64,000 nucleotides of DNA from Parolsenella catena. GTDB lineage: Bacteria > Actinomycetota > Coriobacteriia > Coriobacteriales > Atopobiaceae. Below the pieces are notes generated by a model that was not told the origin of the DNA, searched no databases, and saw nothing but the letters and a program-made list of their open reading frames with translations. Position 1 is the first letter of the stretch; each line of letters opens with the position of its first letter. The position numbers were made by a program, and so were the translations under genes. Below, one piece after another: positions 51,908-59,457 of the stretch. The DNA lies in contig NZ_AP019367.1 in assembly GCF_003966955.1 (NCBI RefSeq), forward strand, positions 620,001 to 684,000, in the 5' to 3' direction.

Positions 51908-52811
51908 GCTGCTTCGCGGCGCGCCGGTCGCCAACGCCATCATCGACTCGTGCGCCGGGCGCTCCCGTGCGCTCGCGGATGCCGGCGTGGCGCCCACGCT
52001 TGCCGTCGTGCGCGTGGGCGAGCGGCCCGACGACCTCTCCTACGAGCGCGGGCTGCTCAAGCGTGCCGAGCGCGCCGGCGTCACCGTGCGCCGCGTGGTC
52101 CTTGCCGAGGACTGCTCGCAGGCAGACCTCATGCGGGCGGTCGCGGATATCAACGCCGACGCGTCCGCCCACGGCTGCCTCGTGTTCCGCCCGCTTCCAG
52201 CACACTTGGACGAGCGGGCCGTGGCAGCCGCGCTCGCGCCGTCCAAGGACGTGGACTGCCTCACGCCCGCCTCGCTTGCGCACGTCTTCTCGGGCGCGGG
52301 TGCGGGCTTTGCCCCCTGCACGGCCGAGGCCGTGGTGCGCGTGCTTGGGCACTACGGCGTGCCCCTTGCCGGCGCCGACGTCACGGTCGTGGGGCGCTCG
52401 CTCGTCATCGGGCGTCCCGTCGCCATGCTGCTGCAGCGCGCGGACGCCACGGTGACGATGTGTCACAGCAAGACGGCCGACCTCGCGCGTCGCTGCCGCG
52501 AGGCGGACGTGCTCGTCGTGGCGGTGGGTCATGCCCGCGCGATCGGCGCGGACGCCCTGCGCGCCGGGCAGGTCGTGGTGGACGTGGGCATCAACTGGGA
52601 CGACGGGGCACAGCGCCTCGTGGGCGACGTGGACGAGCGGGCGGCGGATGCCGTCGCGGCCACCTTAACGCCCGTGCCCGGTGGCGTGGGCGCGGTCACG
52701 ACGGCCGTGCTCATGGACCACGTCGTCACGGCCGCCGAGCGCACGGTTGGGCCCAAGGCGGACGGCGCCGGGGCTTATCGTGCCAAACGCGCTCAAGCCT
52801 CGGCCTTCTAG
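51900..52811 (+). CDS. folD: FolD-family methylene-THF dehydrogenase, probably without cyclohydrolase activity
   Basis: 303 residues. Substrate domain about 1-130, then the NAD(P)-binding domain (VTVVGRSLVIGRPVAML, ATVTMCHSKT, DVGIN) and the closing PVPGGVGAVTTAVLM. In the usual bifunctional enzyme a lysine lies four residues after the conserved tyrosine and a glutamine lies in VQLPLP. Here, after Tyr48 (LSYERGLLKR), position 52 is Leu, and the second block reads VFRPLP, with Phe96 in place of Gln. The second aspartate of KDVD (Asp119) is kept. These changes predict loss of cyclohydrolase but retained dehydrogenase activity. Confidence 0.88.
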   Translation: MAELLRGAPVANAIIDSCAGRSRALADAGVAPTLAVVRVGERPDDLSYERGLLKRAERAGVTVRRVVLAEDCSQADLMRAVADINADASAHGCLVFRPLPAHLDERAVAAALAPSKDVDCLTPASLAHVFSGAGAGFAPCTAEAVVRVLGHYGVPLAGADVTVVGRSLVIGRPVAMLLQRADATVTMCHSKTADLARRCREADVLVVAVGHARAIGADALRAGQVVVDVGINWDDGAQRLVGDVDERAADAVAATLTPVPGGVGAVTTAVLMDHVVTAAERTVGPKADGAGAYRAKRAQASAF

Positions 52812-52837
52812 CCCCGTTTTAGGTTCGTTTGGCACGA
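52778..52837. repeat. 12-bp inverted repeat spanning the folD 3' end
   Basis: TCGTGCCAAACG (52778-52789, inside the last folD codons) and CGTTTGGCACGA (52826-52837) form a perfect inverted repeat with a 36-nt loop. The same 12-mer occurs after the YerC-like gene at 19058-19069. Confidence 0.6.
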
Positions 52838-52882
52838 AGTATCGGCCGCAGGTGCCTGCCTGCGGCATTCGAGGAGGAAACC

Positions 52883-53470
52883 ATGGAAAACGAGAACCTC
52901 GGCGTCGACCGACCGCGCGTGGAGGCCGCCGTCCGCGAGCTTCTCATCGGCATCGGCGAGGACCCGGACCGCCCGGGGCTCGTCGGCACGCCGGACCGCG
53001 TGGCGCGCGCGTGCGAGGAGCTGTTCGGAGGCATCGCCGACGACCCGGCCCGTCACCTGCGCAAGCAGTTCCACGAGCCGGGCAACGAGGAGCTCGTCGT
53101 CGTGCGAGACATCCCGTTTCACTCCATGTGCGAGCACCACCTGCTGCCGTTCATCGGCCGCGCGCACGTGGCCTACATCCCGCGTGACGGCCGCATCACG
53201 GGCCTGTCCAAGATCGCCCGCTGCGTGGCGGGCTACGCCGCCCGCCCCCAGCTCCAGGAGAGGCTCACGGCCCAGGTCGCGGACGCCATGGTCGACGAGC
53301 TCGACCCCCTGGGCGTGCTCGTCGTGATAGAGGCCGAGCACACGTGCATGACCATGCGCGGCATCCGAGCGGCAGGTGCCATGACCGTGACGAGCGCCGT
53401 GCGCGGCTCGCTGAGAAGCGACGCGCGCAGCCGCGAAGAGGCCCTGAGTCTGCTGCACGTAAGCGCGTAA
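52883..53470 (+). CDS. folE: GTP cyclohydrolase I
   Basis: First step of folate synthesis, GTP to dihydroneopterin triphosphate. 195 residues. Zinc and catalytic residues are in [12 protein letters not shown] and [24 protein letters not shown] and [13 protein letters not shown] are also family blocks. The ATG at 52883 has GAGGAGG 5 nt upstream. Other pterin genes (folB, folK, folP) are not in the window. Confidence 0.95.
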   Translation: MENENLGVDRPRVEAAVRELLIGIGEDPDRPGLVGTPDRVARACEELFGGIADDPARHLRKQFHEPGNEELVVVRDIPFHSMCEHHLLPFIGRAHVAYIPRDGRITGLSKIARCVAGYAARPQLQERLTAQVADAMVDELDPLGVLVVIEAEHTCMTMRGIRAAGAMTVTSAVRGSLRSDARSREEALSLLHVSA

Positions 53471-53498
53471 GGTCCGTGCGAGAAGGAATCGAGACCGC

Positions 53499-54935
53499 AT
53501 GACACTATCAACACGCAAGGCGTGGAGGGCCCCGTTCGAGGCCGCCGCGCTCACATACGACGAGGCCCAGGCGATGGCCCATGACACGGGGTTCTTCGGC
53601 AGCACCGACGACCCGCTGCTCGAGACGGTCGTCGAGATGCTCGACGAGCTGGGACGCCCCGACGAGAGCTTTGACGTCATCCAGGTCGCCGGCACGAACG
53701 GCAAGACGTCCACGAGCCGCTACACTGCCGCCATCCTCTCGGGACAGGGGCTCTCATGCGCCCTGTACACCTCGCCCGAGCTCGTCGAGATGCGCGAGCG
53801 CATGGAGGTCGCGGGTGCGCCCGTCTCGCGCGAGGCATTCGCGCGCGGCATCTCCCTCGCGGCCGAGGCAGGCCGGCGCGTGAACGCCTGCCGCGAGCGC
53901 TCTGGCGAGCGTCGCTTTCGCGTCACGGAGTTCGACCTGCTCACGGTGGCCGCCTGCGTCGTCTTCGCCGAGGCGGGCGTCGACGCCGCGGTGCTCGAGG
54001 TTGGACTCGGCGGCCGCTGGGACGCCACGAGCGCCACGAGGCCCGTCATCACGTGCGTCACGGGCATCGGACTGGACCACTGCCGCATCCTCGGCGACAC
54101 CCTCGAGCAGATCGCCGCCGAGAAGGCCGCCGTCATCAAGGCGGGCCAGCGCGGCTGCGTGCTAGGCGTGGGCACCTGGGCCCCCTCGAGCGTGGAGGAC
54201 GTGTTTCTCGCGCGCTGCGCCGAGCAGGGCGTGGAGCCGGTGCTGCTGCGCCCGGCAAGTGCCGCCGACGCCCCCGGCGAGGTCGAGGAGGGCACCACGG
54301 CCGAGCGCCCGGGGCTGCCGCATGCCGGCTACGCCGTGACGCACCGCCCGTCCGCGCTCACAGACCCCCTCGCCCTCGACGTCGCGACGCCGCGGGCCGC
54401 CTACGAGGGCCTCACGGCCGCAAAGCCGCTCTACCAGGCGGCAAACATCGCCTGCGCCGTGACGCTTGCCGAGGGCTACCTCGGCCGCAGGCTCGACGAG
54501 GCGGCTCTCGTGCGCAGCGTCCTCGCCTGCCCCACGCCCGGCCGCTTCGACGCGCTGTCCGCGCGTCCGCTGCACCTCATCGACGCCGCTCACAACCCGC
54601 AGTCGATCCGCACCTTCCTCGACTCGCTCGCCGAGGCGGCCCCGGACGTGGAGGCCCGTCCGACGCTTCTGTGCGCCGTGCTTGCCGACAAGGACGTCGA
54701 CGGCATCGTGGGGCTTCTCGCGCCGGCGTTCCCGCGCGTTGTCGTGACGGCGACGTCGAGCCCGCGGGCGCTCCCGGCGCCCAAGCTCGCCGACGCCTTC
54801 CGCTCACGCGGCGTGGAGCCGGCGGCGACGTATCCCGCCGTTGCCGAGGCGGTGGGCGCGCTCGCTGGCGTCGCCTACGTGGCTGTGGGTTCGATCACGC
54901 TGGCCGGCGAGGTGGCCGGCCTTCTCGGCCGCTAG
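53499..54935 (+). CDS. folC: Folylpolyglutamate/dihydrofolate synthase
   Basis: 478 residues, Mur-ligase-like. Adds glutamate to dihydropteroate or folates using ATP. P-loop VAGTNGKTSTSRYTAAIL, then EVGLGGRWDATSA, GLDHCRILGDTLEQIAAEKA and the C-terminal DAAHNPQSIRTF domain start. It lies 28 nt after folE and shares its transcript by arrangement. An inserted stretch about 245-275 (ASAADAPGEVEEGTTAE) lengthens the protein. Confidence 0.93.
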   Translation: MTLSTRKAWRAPFEAAALTYDEAQAMAHDTGFFGSTDDPLLETVVEMLDELGRPDESFDVIQVAGTNGKTSTSRYTAAILSGQGLSCALYTSPELVEMRERMEVAGAPVSREAFARGISLAAEAGRRVNACRERSGERRFRVTEFDLLTVAACVVFAEAGVDAAVLEVGLGGRWDATSATRPVITCVTGIGLDHCRILGDTLEQIAAEKAAVIKAGQRGCVLGVGTWAPSSVEDVFLARCAEQGVEPVLLRPASAADAPGEVEEGTTAERPGLPHAGYAVTHRPSALTDPLALDVATPRAAYEGLTAAKPLYQAANIACAVTLAEGYLGRRLDEAALVRSVLACPTPGRFDALSARPLHLIDAAHNPQSIRTFLDSLAEAAPDVEARPTLLCAVLADKDVDGIVGLLAPAFPRVVVTATSSPRALPAPKLADAFRSRGVEPAATYPAVAEAVGALAGVAYVAVGSITLAGEVAGLLGR

Positions 54936-55056
54936 GCTCGCCGCTGTGGGCTTGGGATGGCGATTCTTGTCGCGCACTCCCGAGCTGCTACAATCCATTG
55001 AGTTGACTCTTCCGTGGCACCCCAGGCGCCGCTCGACGCAAAGGAGCTCGTCTCAC

Positions 55057-55488
55057 ATGTCGAATCTCATCGACCAGATTCTCACCCCCGAGGTACGCAT
55101 GGTGCTCTACCTCATGCTTGCCTGCGTCGTGATGCTGTACGTGCTGTCCATCGTCTACGTCATCCGTGACGCGCAGCGCCGTGGCGCCGAGCCCTGGTGG
55201 CTGTGGGCCATCATCTCGGTGATCCCCATCGTGGGCCTTCTCGCCTACGTCATCCTTCGCCCGAGCTCCTACCTCGTGGACCGCGAGGAGCAGGACCTCG
55301 ACATCGCGCTTCGTGAGCACCAGCTGTCCCACTACGGCATCTGCCCCAAGTGCGGCACGCCCATCGACAAGGACTTCATCGTGTGCCCCAACTGCAACAC
55401 GCAGGTCCGCAACGTCTGCCCCACGTGCCACCGTCCGCTCAACGCGGACTGGAAGGTCTGCCCCTACTGCCGCACGCGCATCCAGTAG
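55057..55488 (+). CDS. PLDc_N-type membrane protein with double zinc ribbon
   Basis: 143 residues. Two transmembrane helices (about 12-35 and 47-68) with VYVIRDAQRRGAEPWWLWAI and YVILRPSSYL between and after, as in the phospholipase D N-terminal (PLDc_N) membrane module. The C-terminal half has four CxxC pairs (CPKC, CPNC, CPTC, CPYC), forming two zinc ribbons. No catalytic domain, so probably a regulatory or scaffolding membrane protein. ATG 55057 has AAGGAG 10 nt upstream. Confidence 0.7.
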   Translation: MSNLIDQILTPEVRMVLYLMLACVVMLYVLSIVYVIRDAQRRGAEPWWLWAIISVIPIVGLLAYVILRPSSYLVDREEQDLDIALREHQLSHYGICPKCGTPIDKDFIVCPNCNTQVRNVCPTCHRPLNADWKVCPYCRTRIQ

Positions 55489-55512
55489 CGCTCCTGCCCA
55501 AGAGTGATTCCA

Positions 55513-55545
55513 CGAGGCCCCGTCTTCTGGACGGGGCCTCGTTTC
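55513..55545 (+). terminator. Terminator after the zinc-ribbon membrane protein gene
   Basis: An 11-bp stem of GAGGCCCCGTC and GACGGGGCCTC (55514-55524 with 55530-55540) is followed by GTTTCGT, a broken T-tract. Confidence 0.65.
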
Positions 55546-55612
55546 GTACTCGTCAGGCCCGTGCGTTTGTCTCCCGCACGCGCACGCCCGCTTTGTGGTA
55601 AACCATAGGCAT

Positions 55613-55796
55613 GCAAATCGCGTCGGCGAACGGTTCCGGCGCTTCGCCGAAAGGGCCTAGTCAGATGCAGCGCAAGCTCGCATACATGGTTCGAACTCAG
55701 ACAATCTAGGCGTCTGTCCCTTCACAGGCCGCGAGGTCGCGTGACAGGCGCCGCATAATCGCTCGTTGCCGCCGGGTGGTGGCCGCGGGCGTTTTT
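55613..55796 (+). promoter_or_regulatory. Structured leader upstream of thrS, possible T-box relative
   Basis: The region carries a CGGCGAA/TTCGCCG hairpin (55624-55649), a 9-bp stem (55710-55718 with 55743-55751, one G-U pair) and, near its end, GGGTGGTGGCCGCGGGC plus five Ts (55774-55796). That string resembles the T-box consensus but with one extra base, and no specifier loop could be identified. The thrS start is 49 nt after the T-run. Treat as a candidate leader only. Confidence 0.35.
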
Positions 55797-55844
55797 CATG
55801 TCTAGTACACTTACCTGAGCTCAAGCAACCGAAAGAGGTTTCCC

Positions 55845-57608
55845 ATGAAGGTTCTCTACAACGACGGTCACGTGGACGAGTGCCCGGCAGACGAGGTCAC
55901 CCACGTCATCCGCCACTCCGCGGCCCACATTCTGGCCCAGGCCATCAAGCGCCTGTACCCCGAGGCGGACTTCGCCTACGGCCCGGCCACCGAGAAGGGC
56001 TTCTACTACGACGTCGACCTTGGCGACAAGAAGATCGGCGAGGACGACCTGCCCGCCATCGAGGCCGAGATGAAGAAGATCTGCAAGGAGAACCTCAAGT
56101 TCTCCGTGTTCGAGCTTCCGCGCGCCGAGGCCATCAAGCTCATGGAGGAGCGTGGCGAGAAGTACAAGGTCGAGCACATCGGCGACCTTGCCGAGGACGC
56201 CCGCATCACGTTCTACCAGCAGGGCGACTACATCGACATGTGCGTTGGCCCCCACGTCTGCTACACCAAGGCCGTGAAGGCCTTCAAGCTGACGGCCGTC
56301 TCGGGCGCCTACTGGAAGAACGACAAGAACAACAAGATGCTCACGCGCATCAACGGCGTCGCCTTTGCCAGCAAGGACGAGCTCGACGAGCACCTGCGCA
56401 TCGTCGAGGAGGCCAAGAAGCGCGACCACCGCAAGATCGGCGCCGAGATGGACCTGTTCATGATGCGTGATGAGGCCCCGGGCTTCCCGTTCTTCCTGCC
56501 CAACGGCATGATCCTCAAGAACGCCCTGCTCGACTACTGGCGCGAGATTCACCACAAGGCCGGCTACGTTGAGATCTCCACGCCGCTCATCATGAACAAG
56601 CAGCTGTGGAAGACCTCCGGCCACTGGGACCACTACAAGGACAACATGTACTCCACCGTCATCGATGACGAGGAGTACTGCATCAAGCCCATGAACTGCC
56701 CGGGCGGCGTGCTCGTCTACGCCTCCAAGCCGCACTCCTACCGCGAGCTGCCCATCCGCGCCGGCGAGATCGGCCTCGTGCACCGTCACGAGCTGCGCGG
56801 CGCCCTGCACGGCCTGTTCCGCGTCCGCTGCTTCAACCAGGACGACGCCCACCTGTTCGTGCGCCCCGACCAGCTCACCGACGAGATCGTGGGCGTCGTG
56901 AACCTCATCGACTCCGTGTACCAGAAGTTCGGCTTCAAGTACCACGTCGAGCTCTCCACGCGCCCCGAGGACTCCATGGGCTCTGACGAGGACTGGGCCC
57001 GCGCCGAGGAGGGCCTCAAGACCGCCCTCGAGCAGCTCCACATGGACTACGAGGTCAACGAGGGCGACGGCGCCTTCTACGGCCCCAAGATCGACTTCCA
57101 CCTGGAGGACTCGCTCGGCCGCACCTGGCAGTGCGGCACCGTCCAGCTCGACTTCCAGATGCCGCTGAACTTCAACCTCGAGTACGTTGACGCCGACGGC
57201 TCCAAGAAGCGCCCCATCATGCTGCACCGCGTGTGCTTCGGCTCCATCGAGCGCTTCATCGGCATCCTCATCGAGCACTACGCCGGCAAGTTCCCGACGT
57301 GGCTCGCTCCCGTCCAGGTCAAGGTCCTTCCCGTCTCCGAGAAGAGTCGCGCCTACGCCGACGAGGTGGCCGCCAAGCTCGAGGCTGCCGGCATCCGCGT
57401 CGTGTGCGATGACCGCGACGAGAAGATCGGCTACAAGATCCGCGAGGCCCGCTCCATCGACCGCGTACCCTACATGCTCATTCTGGGCGAGAAGGAGGTC
57501 GAGGCCGGCAACGTCTCCGTGCGCGACCGCTCCAACGAGACGGTCCAGAAGAGCCTCGACGAGTTCATCTCCGAGGTCTCCGCGGAGATCGCCGAGCGTC
57601 GCAGCTAG
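55845..57608 (+). CDS. thrS: Threonine-tRNA ligase, TGS-less form
   Basis: 587 residues, shorter than the roughly 640 of E. coli ThrRS because the N-terminal TGS domain is absent; the protein begins almost directly with the editing domain. Editing-site residues are present (RHSAAHILAQAI with HxxxH; MCVGPHV with Cys and His). The class II core has the MNCPGG zinc-site block, RVRCFNQDDAHLF, FYGPKIDFHLEDSLGR and LHRVCFGSIERFIGILIEHYAG. The anticodon-binding domain is complete. The start MKVLYNDGHVDE follows GAAAGAGG. Confidence 0.95.
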   Translation: MKVLYNDGHVDECPADEVTHVIRHSAAHILAQAIKRLYPEADFAYGPATEKGFYYDVDLGDKKIGEDDLPAIEAEMKKICKENLKFSVFELPRAEAIKLMEERGEKYKVEHIGDLAEDARITFYQQGDYIDMCVGPHVCYTKAVKAFKLTAVSGAYWKNDKNNKMLTRINGVAFASKDELDEHLRIVEEAKKRDHRKIGAEMDLFMMRDEAPGFPFFLPNGMILKNALLDYWREIHHKAGYVEISTPLIMNKQLWKTSGHWDHYKDNMYSTVIDDEEYCIKPMNCPGGVLVYASKPHSYRELPIRAGEIGLVHRHELRGALHGLFRVRCFNQDDAHLFVRPDQLTDEIVGVVNLIDSVYQKFGFKYHVELSTRPEDSMGSDEDWARAEEGLKTALEQLHMDYEVNEGDGAFYGPKIDFHLEDSLGRTWQCGTVQLDFQMPLNFNLEYVDADGSKKRPIMLHRVCFGSIERFIGILIEHYAGKFPTWLAPVQVKVLPVSEKSRAYADEVAAKLEAAGIRVVCDDRDEKIGYKIREARSIDRVPYMLILGEKEVEAGNVSVRDRSNETVQKSLDEFISEVSAEIAERRS

Positions 57609-57617
57609 TCTCGCGTC

Positions 57618-57980
57618 GTGACTGCCAACGAGAACATCTTTTGGGGGCCTCTCTCGCCGTGCGGCGGGGGAGGCCCCTGCCTGTCTGATCTTCTCGAGAT
57701 GCAGGCGGGCATGGACGCCGAGGCGTGGCGCCGCGTCTCGGACACGGCGCAGGTCGTCGCGAGCTACCTCGCGTGCCACCCGGCCGTTGAGGCCGTGCGC
57801 TATCCGGGACTCACGGGCGATGCCAGCTATCACGAGGCCTCGTGCACGCTGCGCGGCGGCTTTGGCCCCTTCGTGGACGTGCTGCTCGCGAGTGGCGCGT
57901 GGATGCGCTATGACGCGCGCCGCGCGGCCGGCGACGCCCGCGACGAGGTCTTGCGCCTCGAGCGCGTCCTTGCACGGTGA
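57618..57980 (+). CDS. Mini-protein resembling the C-terminal part of Cys/Met PLP-dependent enzymes
   Basis: About 120 residues. VASYLACHPAVEAVRYPGL followed by GGFGPFVDVLL parallels the region after the PLP site in cystathionine gamma-synthase/O-acetylhomoserine sulfhydrylase proteins (AxxLxxHPxVxxVxYPGL...GFGG). The PLP lysine domain is absent, so it cannot be a complete enzyme. It is open from GTG 57618, only 9 nt after thrS. A strong hairpin at 57644-57677 lies inside its 5' end, and no good ribosome site precedes the GTG; ATG 57699 is an alternative start. It may be a small derived protein or a truncated remnant. Confidence 0.5.
   Translation: MTANENIFWGPLSPCGGGGPCLSDLLEMQAGMDAEAWRRVSDTAQVVASYLACHPAVEAVRYPGLTGDASYHEASCTLRGGFGPFVDVLLASGAWMRYDARRAAGDARDEVLRLERVLAR
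57644..57677 (+). terminator. Strong hairpin after thrS
   Basis: GGGGCCTCTCTCGCCG pairs with CGGCGGGGGAGGCCCC apart from two T-G wobbles. No T-tract follows. It overlaps the start region of the small downstream gene. Confidence 0.5.
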
Positions 57981-57981
57981 C

Positions 57982-58034
57982 AAACGGTCCCTTCCCTAAC
58001 TGTCATAGTTCGTCAGTTAGGGAAGGGACCGTTT
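57982..58034. repeat. 21-bp perfect inverted repeat after the PLP-like mini-gene
   Basis: Arms 57982-58002 and 58014-58034 are perfectly complementary with an 11-nt loop and end in TTTT on the plus strand, so it can act as a terminator. The element starts at the TGA stop (57978-57980) with GGTGACAAACGG, as does the element at 58882. Confidence 0.8.
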
Positions 58035-58436
58035 TGCAGTCTTTGAATTGCCGGCCGGCTCAACAGCGTCAAATAATCCAGCGGTTTGTGGCCGATTTGA
58101 GCATTGCGGGTGCTTTGGAATTTGGTTCAGGAAGTAAACCGGGAATTAAAAATGTCTTTAGTGGTGCTGACCGAAATATAAATGCCGCTCGGCGGGTGTC
58201 CTCGTGCGAGCCAACCTCTTTTTCGGTAGATAGGAGTTGTGGGTAATTAAAGGACTCGAAATTAGATTGTGAGCTCATTAAAGGCCCCAACCCTTCTCGG
58301 GACAAAGACCTACGACATCGGACAGGCATACATACCTGGTTATGGATCTGCATCGGGCTATGCAGAGGTGTGGCAATACAGCTACGAGGTCCACTGATCG
58401 TTGCGTTAGCCCTCTATAGCAAGGGAGACTAGTGCT
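58035..58436. other. AT-richer stretch with no clear gene
   Basis: About 400 nt of clearly lower GC than the surroundings. I see no conserved gene. One short open frame, GTG 58269 to TGA 58395-58397 (42 codons, ending YAEVWQYSYEVH), reads like the Gly/Tyr-rich tail of a protein. Upstream frames are broken, consistent with decayed foreign DNA. Confidence 0.5.
58269..58397 (+). CDS. Possible 42-residue peptide or gene remnant
   Basis: Frame open from GTG 58269; the residues include KTYDIGQAYIPGYG and SGYAEVWQYSYEVH. No ribosome site is seen. Aromatic and glycine rich; may be the C-terminal tail of a lost gene or a small secreted-type peptide without visible leader. Lies 39 nt before the membrane protein gene. 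Confidence 0.25.
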   Translation: MSSLKAPTLLGTKTYDIGQAYIPGYGSASGYAEVWQYSYEVH

Positions 58437-58886
58437 ATGAGAAGGCCGAGGCTTGCAGCTATTCTGTTTGTCCTTGCGTTGCTGGCGGCGTTCGTCTGGA
58501 GGCGGCTGCCGTCGTTGGGACCGGTCTGGGGTGCCGCACTCGTGGAGGCGTATGGTCTTATCACTGGAGTTCCAAATACCATCACGGGAGTCAATGAGGC
58601 AACTCTAGCCGCGGTTATTCTGTCTCGTCCGCTTATGTGGTTGCTCTTTGGCTATACGGTTGCCGCGGTCGTTGGGTGCGGCCGCCGCGCTCTGCTCGTC
58701 TCGCTTTTCGTCCTGGTCGGCCTATCCATTGTCTGCGTCGTCGCAAACCAGACCGCTGGCTCGTTCCTCTTGGGATTCACTGACATCTCCTTACGGGGTG
58801 GAGCTGCCCTCTCCTTGCTGGGAGGAATCGCCTTCGTCCTTCCCGGGCTCATCTGCGTCGCCACTCGCTTCATCTTCGAACGGTGA
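58437..58886 (+). CDS. Small hydrophobic membrane protein
   Basis: 149 residues, four predicted transmembrane helices (about 5-22, 55-78, 83-105, 118-142) with basic residues after helices 1 and 3. No family recognised. Less GC-rich codons than neighbours, like the stretch before it, suggesting recent acquisition. AAGGGAG lies about 11 nt before the ATG. Its stop TGA starts a long repeat element. Confidence 0.55.
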   Translation: MRRPRLAAILFVLALLAAFVWRRLPSLGPVWGAALVEAYGLITGVPNTITGVNEATLAAVILSRPLMWLLFGYTVAAVVGCGRRALLVSLFVLVGLSIVCVVANQTAGSFLLGFTDISLRGGAALSLLGGIAFVLPGLICVATRFIFER

Positions 58887-58946
58887 CAAAACGGCCCCGT
58901 CCCCAGCTGTCACGGTGACACTTGGGGACGGGGTCAAACTGTCACC
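58882..58946. repeat. Paired inverted intergenic repeat at a stop codon
   Basis: Two arms, 58882-58912 (GGTGACAAAACGGCCCCGTC...) and 58914-58946 (GGTGACACTTGGGGACGGGG...), are imperfect inverted copies and can fold into a hairpin of about 30 bp. The second arm nearly equals the copy at 229-261. The preceding gene's stop is within the first bases. Confidence 0.8.
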
Positions 58947-59457
58947 GCCGTCTGCCGCTCGCGGATGGGCAGATGCTCACCACAGGGGCGGGCGGTCGAA
59001 AATGACCCGCGAGTGGTATCCCTCCATACCGCTCGGCAGGTTTATGGCCAGCGACTGGTTTTAACCTGTGGCTTACGCCTGTATGCAATTTCGCTTTTTG
59101 CCGCGTGGCGCCTATACAGCGCTAAATTGCCGCCATGATTCACGTCGTATGCAATACATAACAAGCATTATGCATTCCATACCTGCGTTGCCCATAAAAC
59201 CATGGTCAACCACCTTGTGCGAGCCATCGTGCAAATGACCATAGGCTGCTGCTCAACCGCAGGTAGACGGCCAACCGCTCACCCAACTGGGCATAGAGTC
59301 GGGCAATTCTCAAGTATCATAGAGACCGTTCGGAGCCTTTCGCTTTTATGCATGACCAAAGGCCACTGGTCATTTGCGCCACAGCCTGGGCGCCATCGTG
59401 ACCAACCGTCAACCTGGGCGGGCCTGCGCCCGTCCGCGAACCGATCTGGAGGTAGCT
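58947..59457. promoter_or_regulatory. Long AT-richer adhE upstream region
   Basis: About 510 nt without a gene. Repeated TATGCA strings occur near 59082, 59150, 59168 and 59347. ATGACCA occurs near 59216 and 59352, with its complement TGGTCAT at 59367. No clear Rex site (TTGTGAA-N4-TTCACAA type) was found. Confidence 0.45.
59352..59373. promoter_or_regulatory. Inverted repeat upstream of adhE
   Basis: ATGACCA-N8-TGGTCAT, perfect 7-bp arms, 85 nt before the adhE start. Candidate operator for an unknown regulator. Confidence 0.4.

Noticed and set aside
55676-55720. Possible tRNA fragment (GGTTCGAACTC T-loop-like string) before thrS
   Set aside because: The T-loop string is not flanked by complementary 5-bp arms, and no acceptor stem or anticodon arm could be built.
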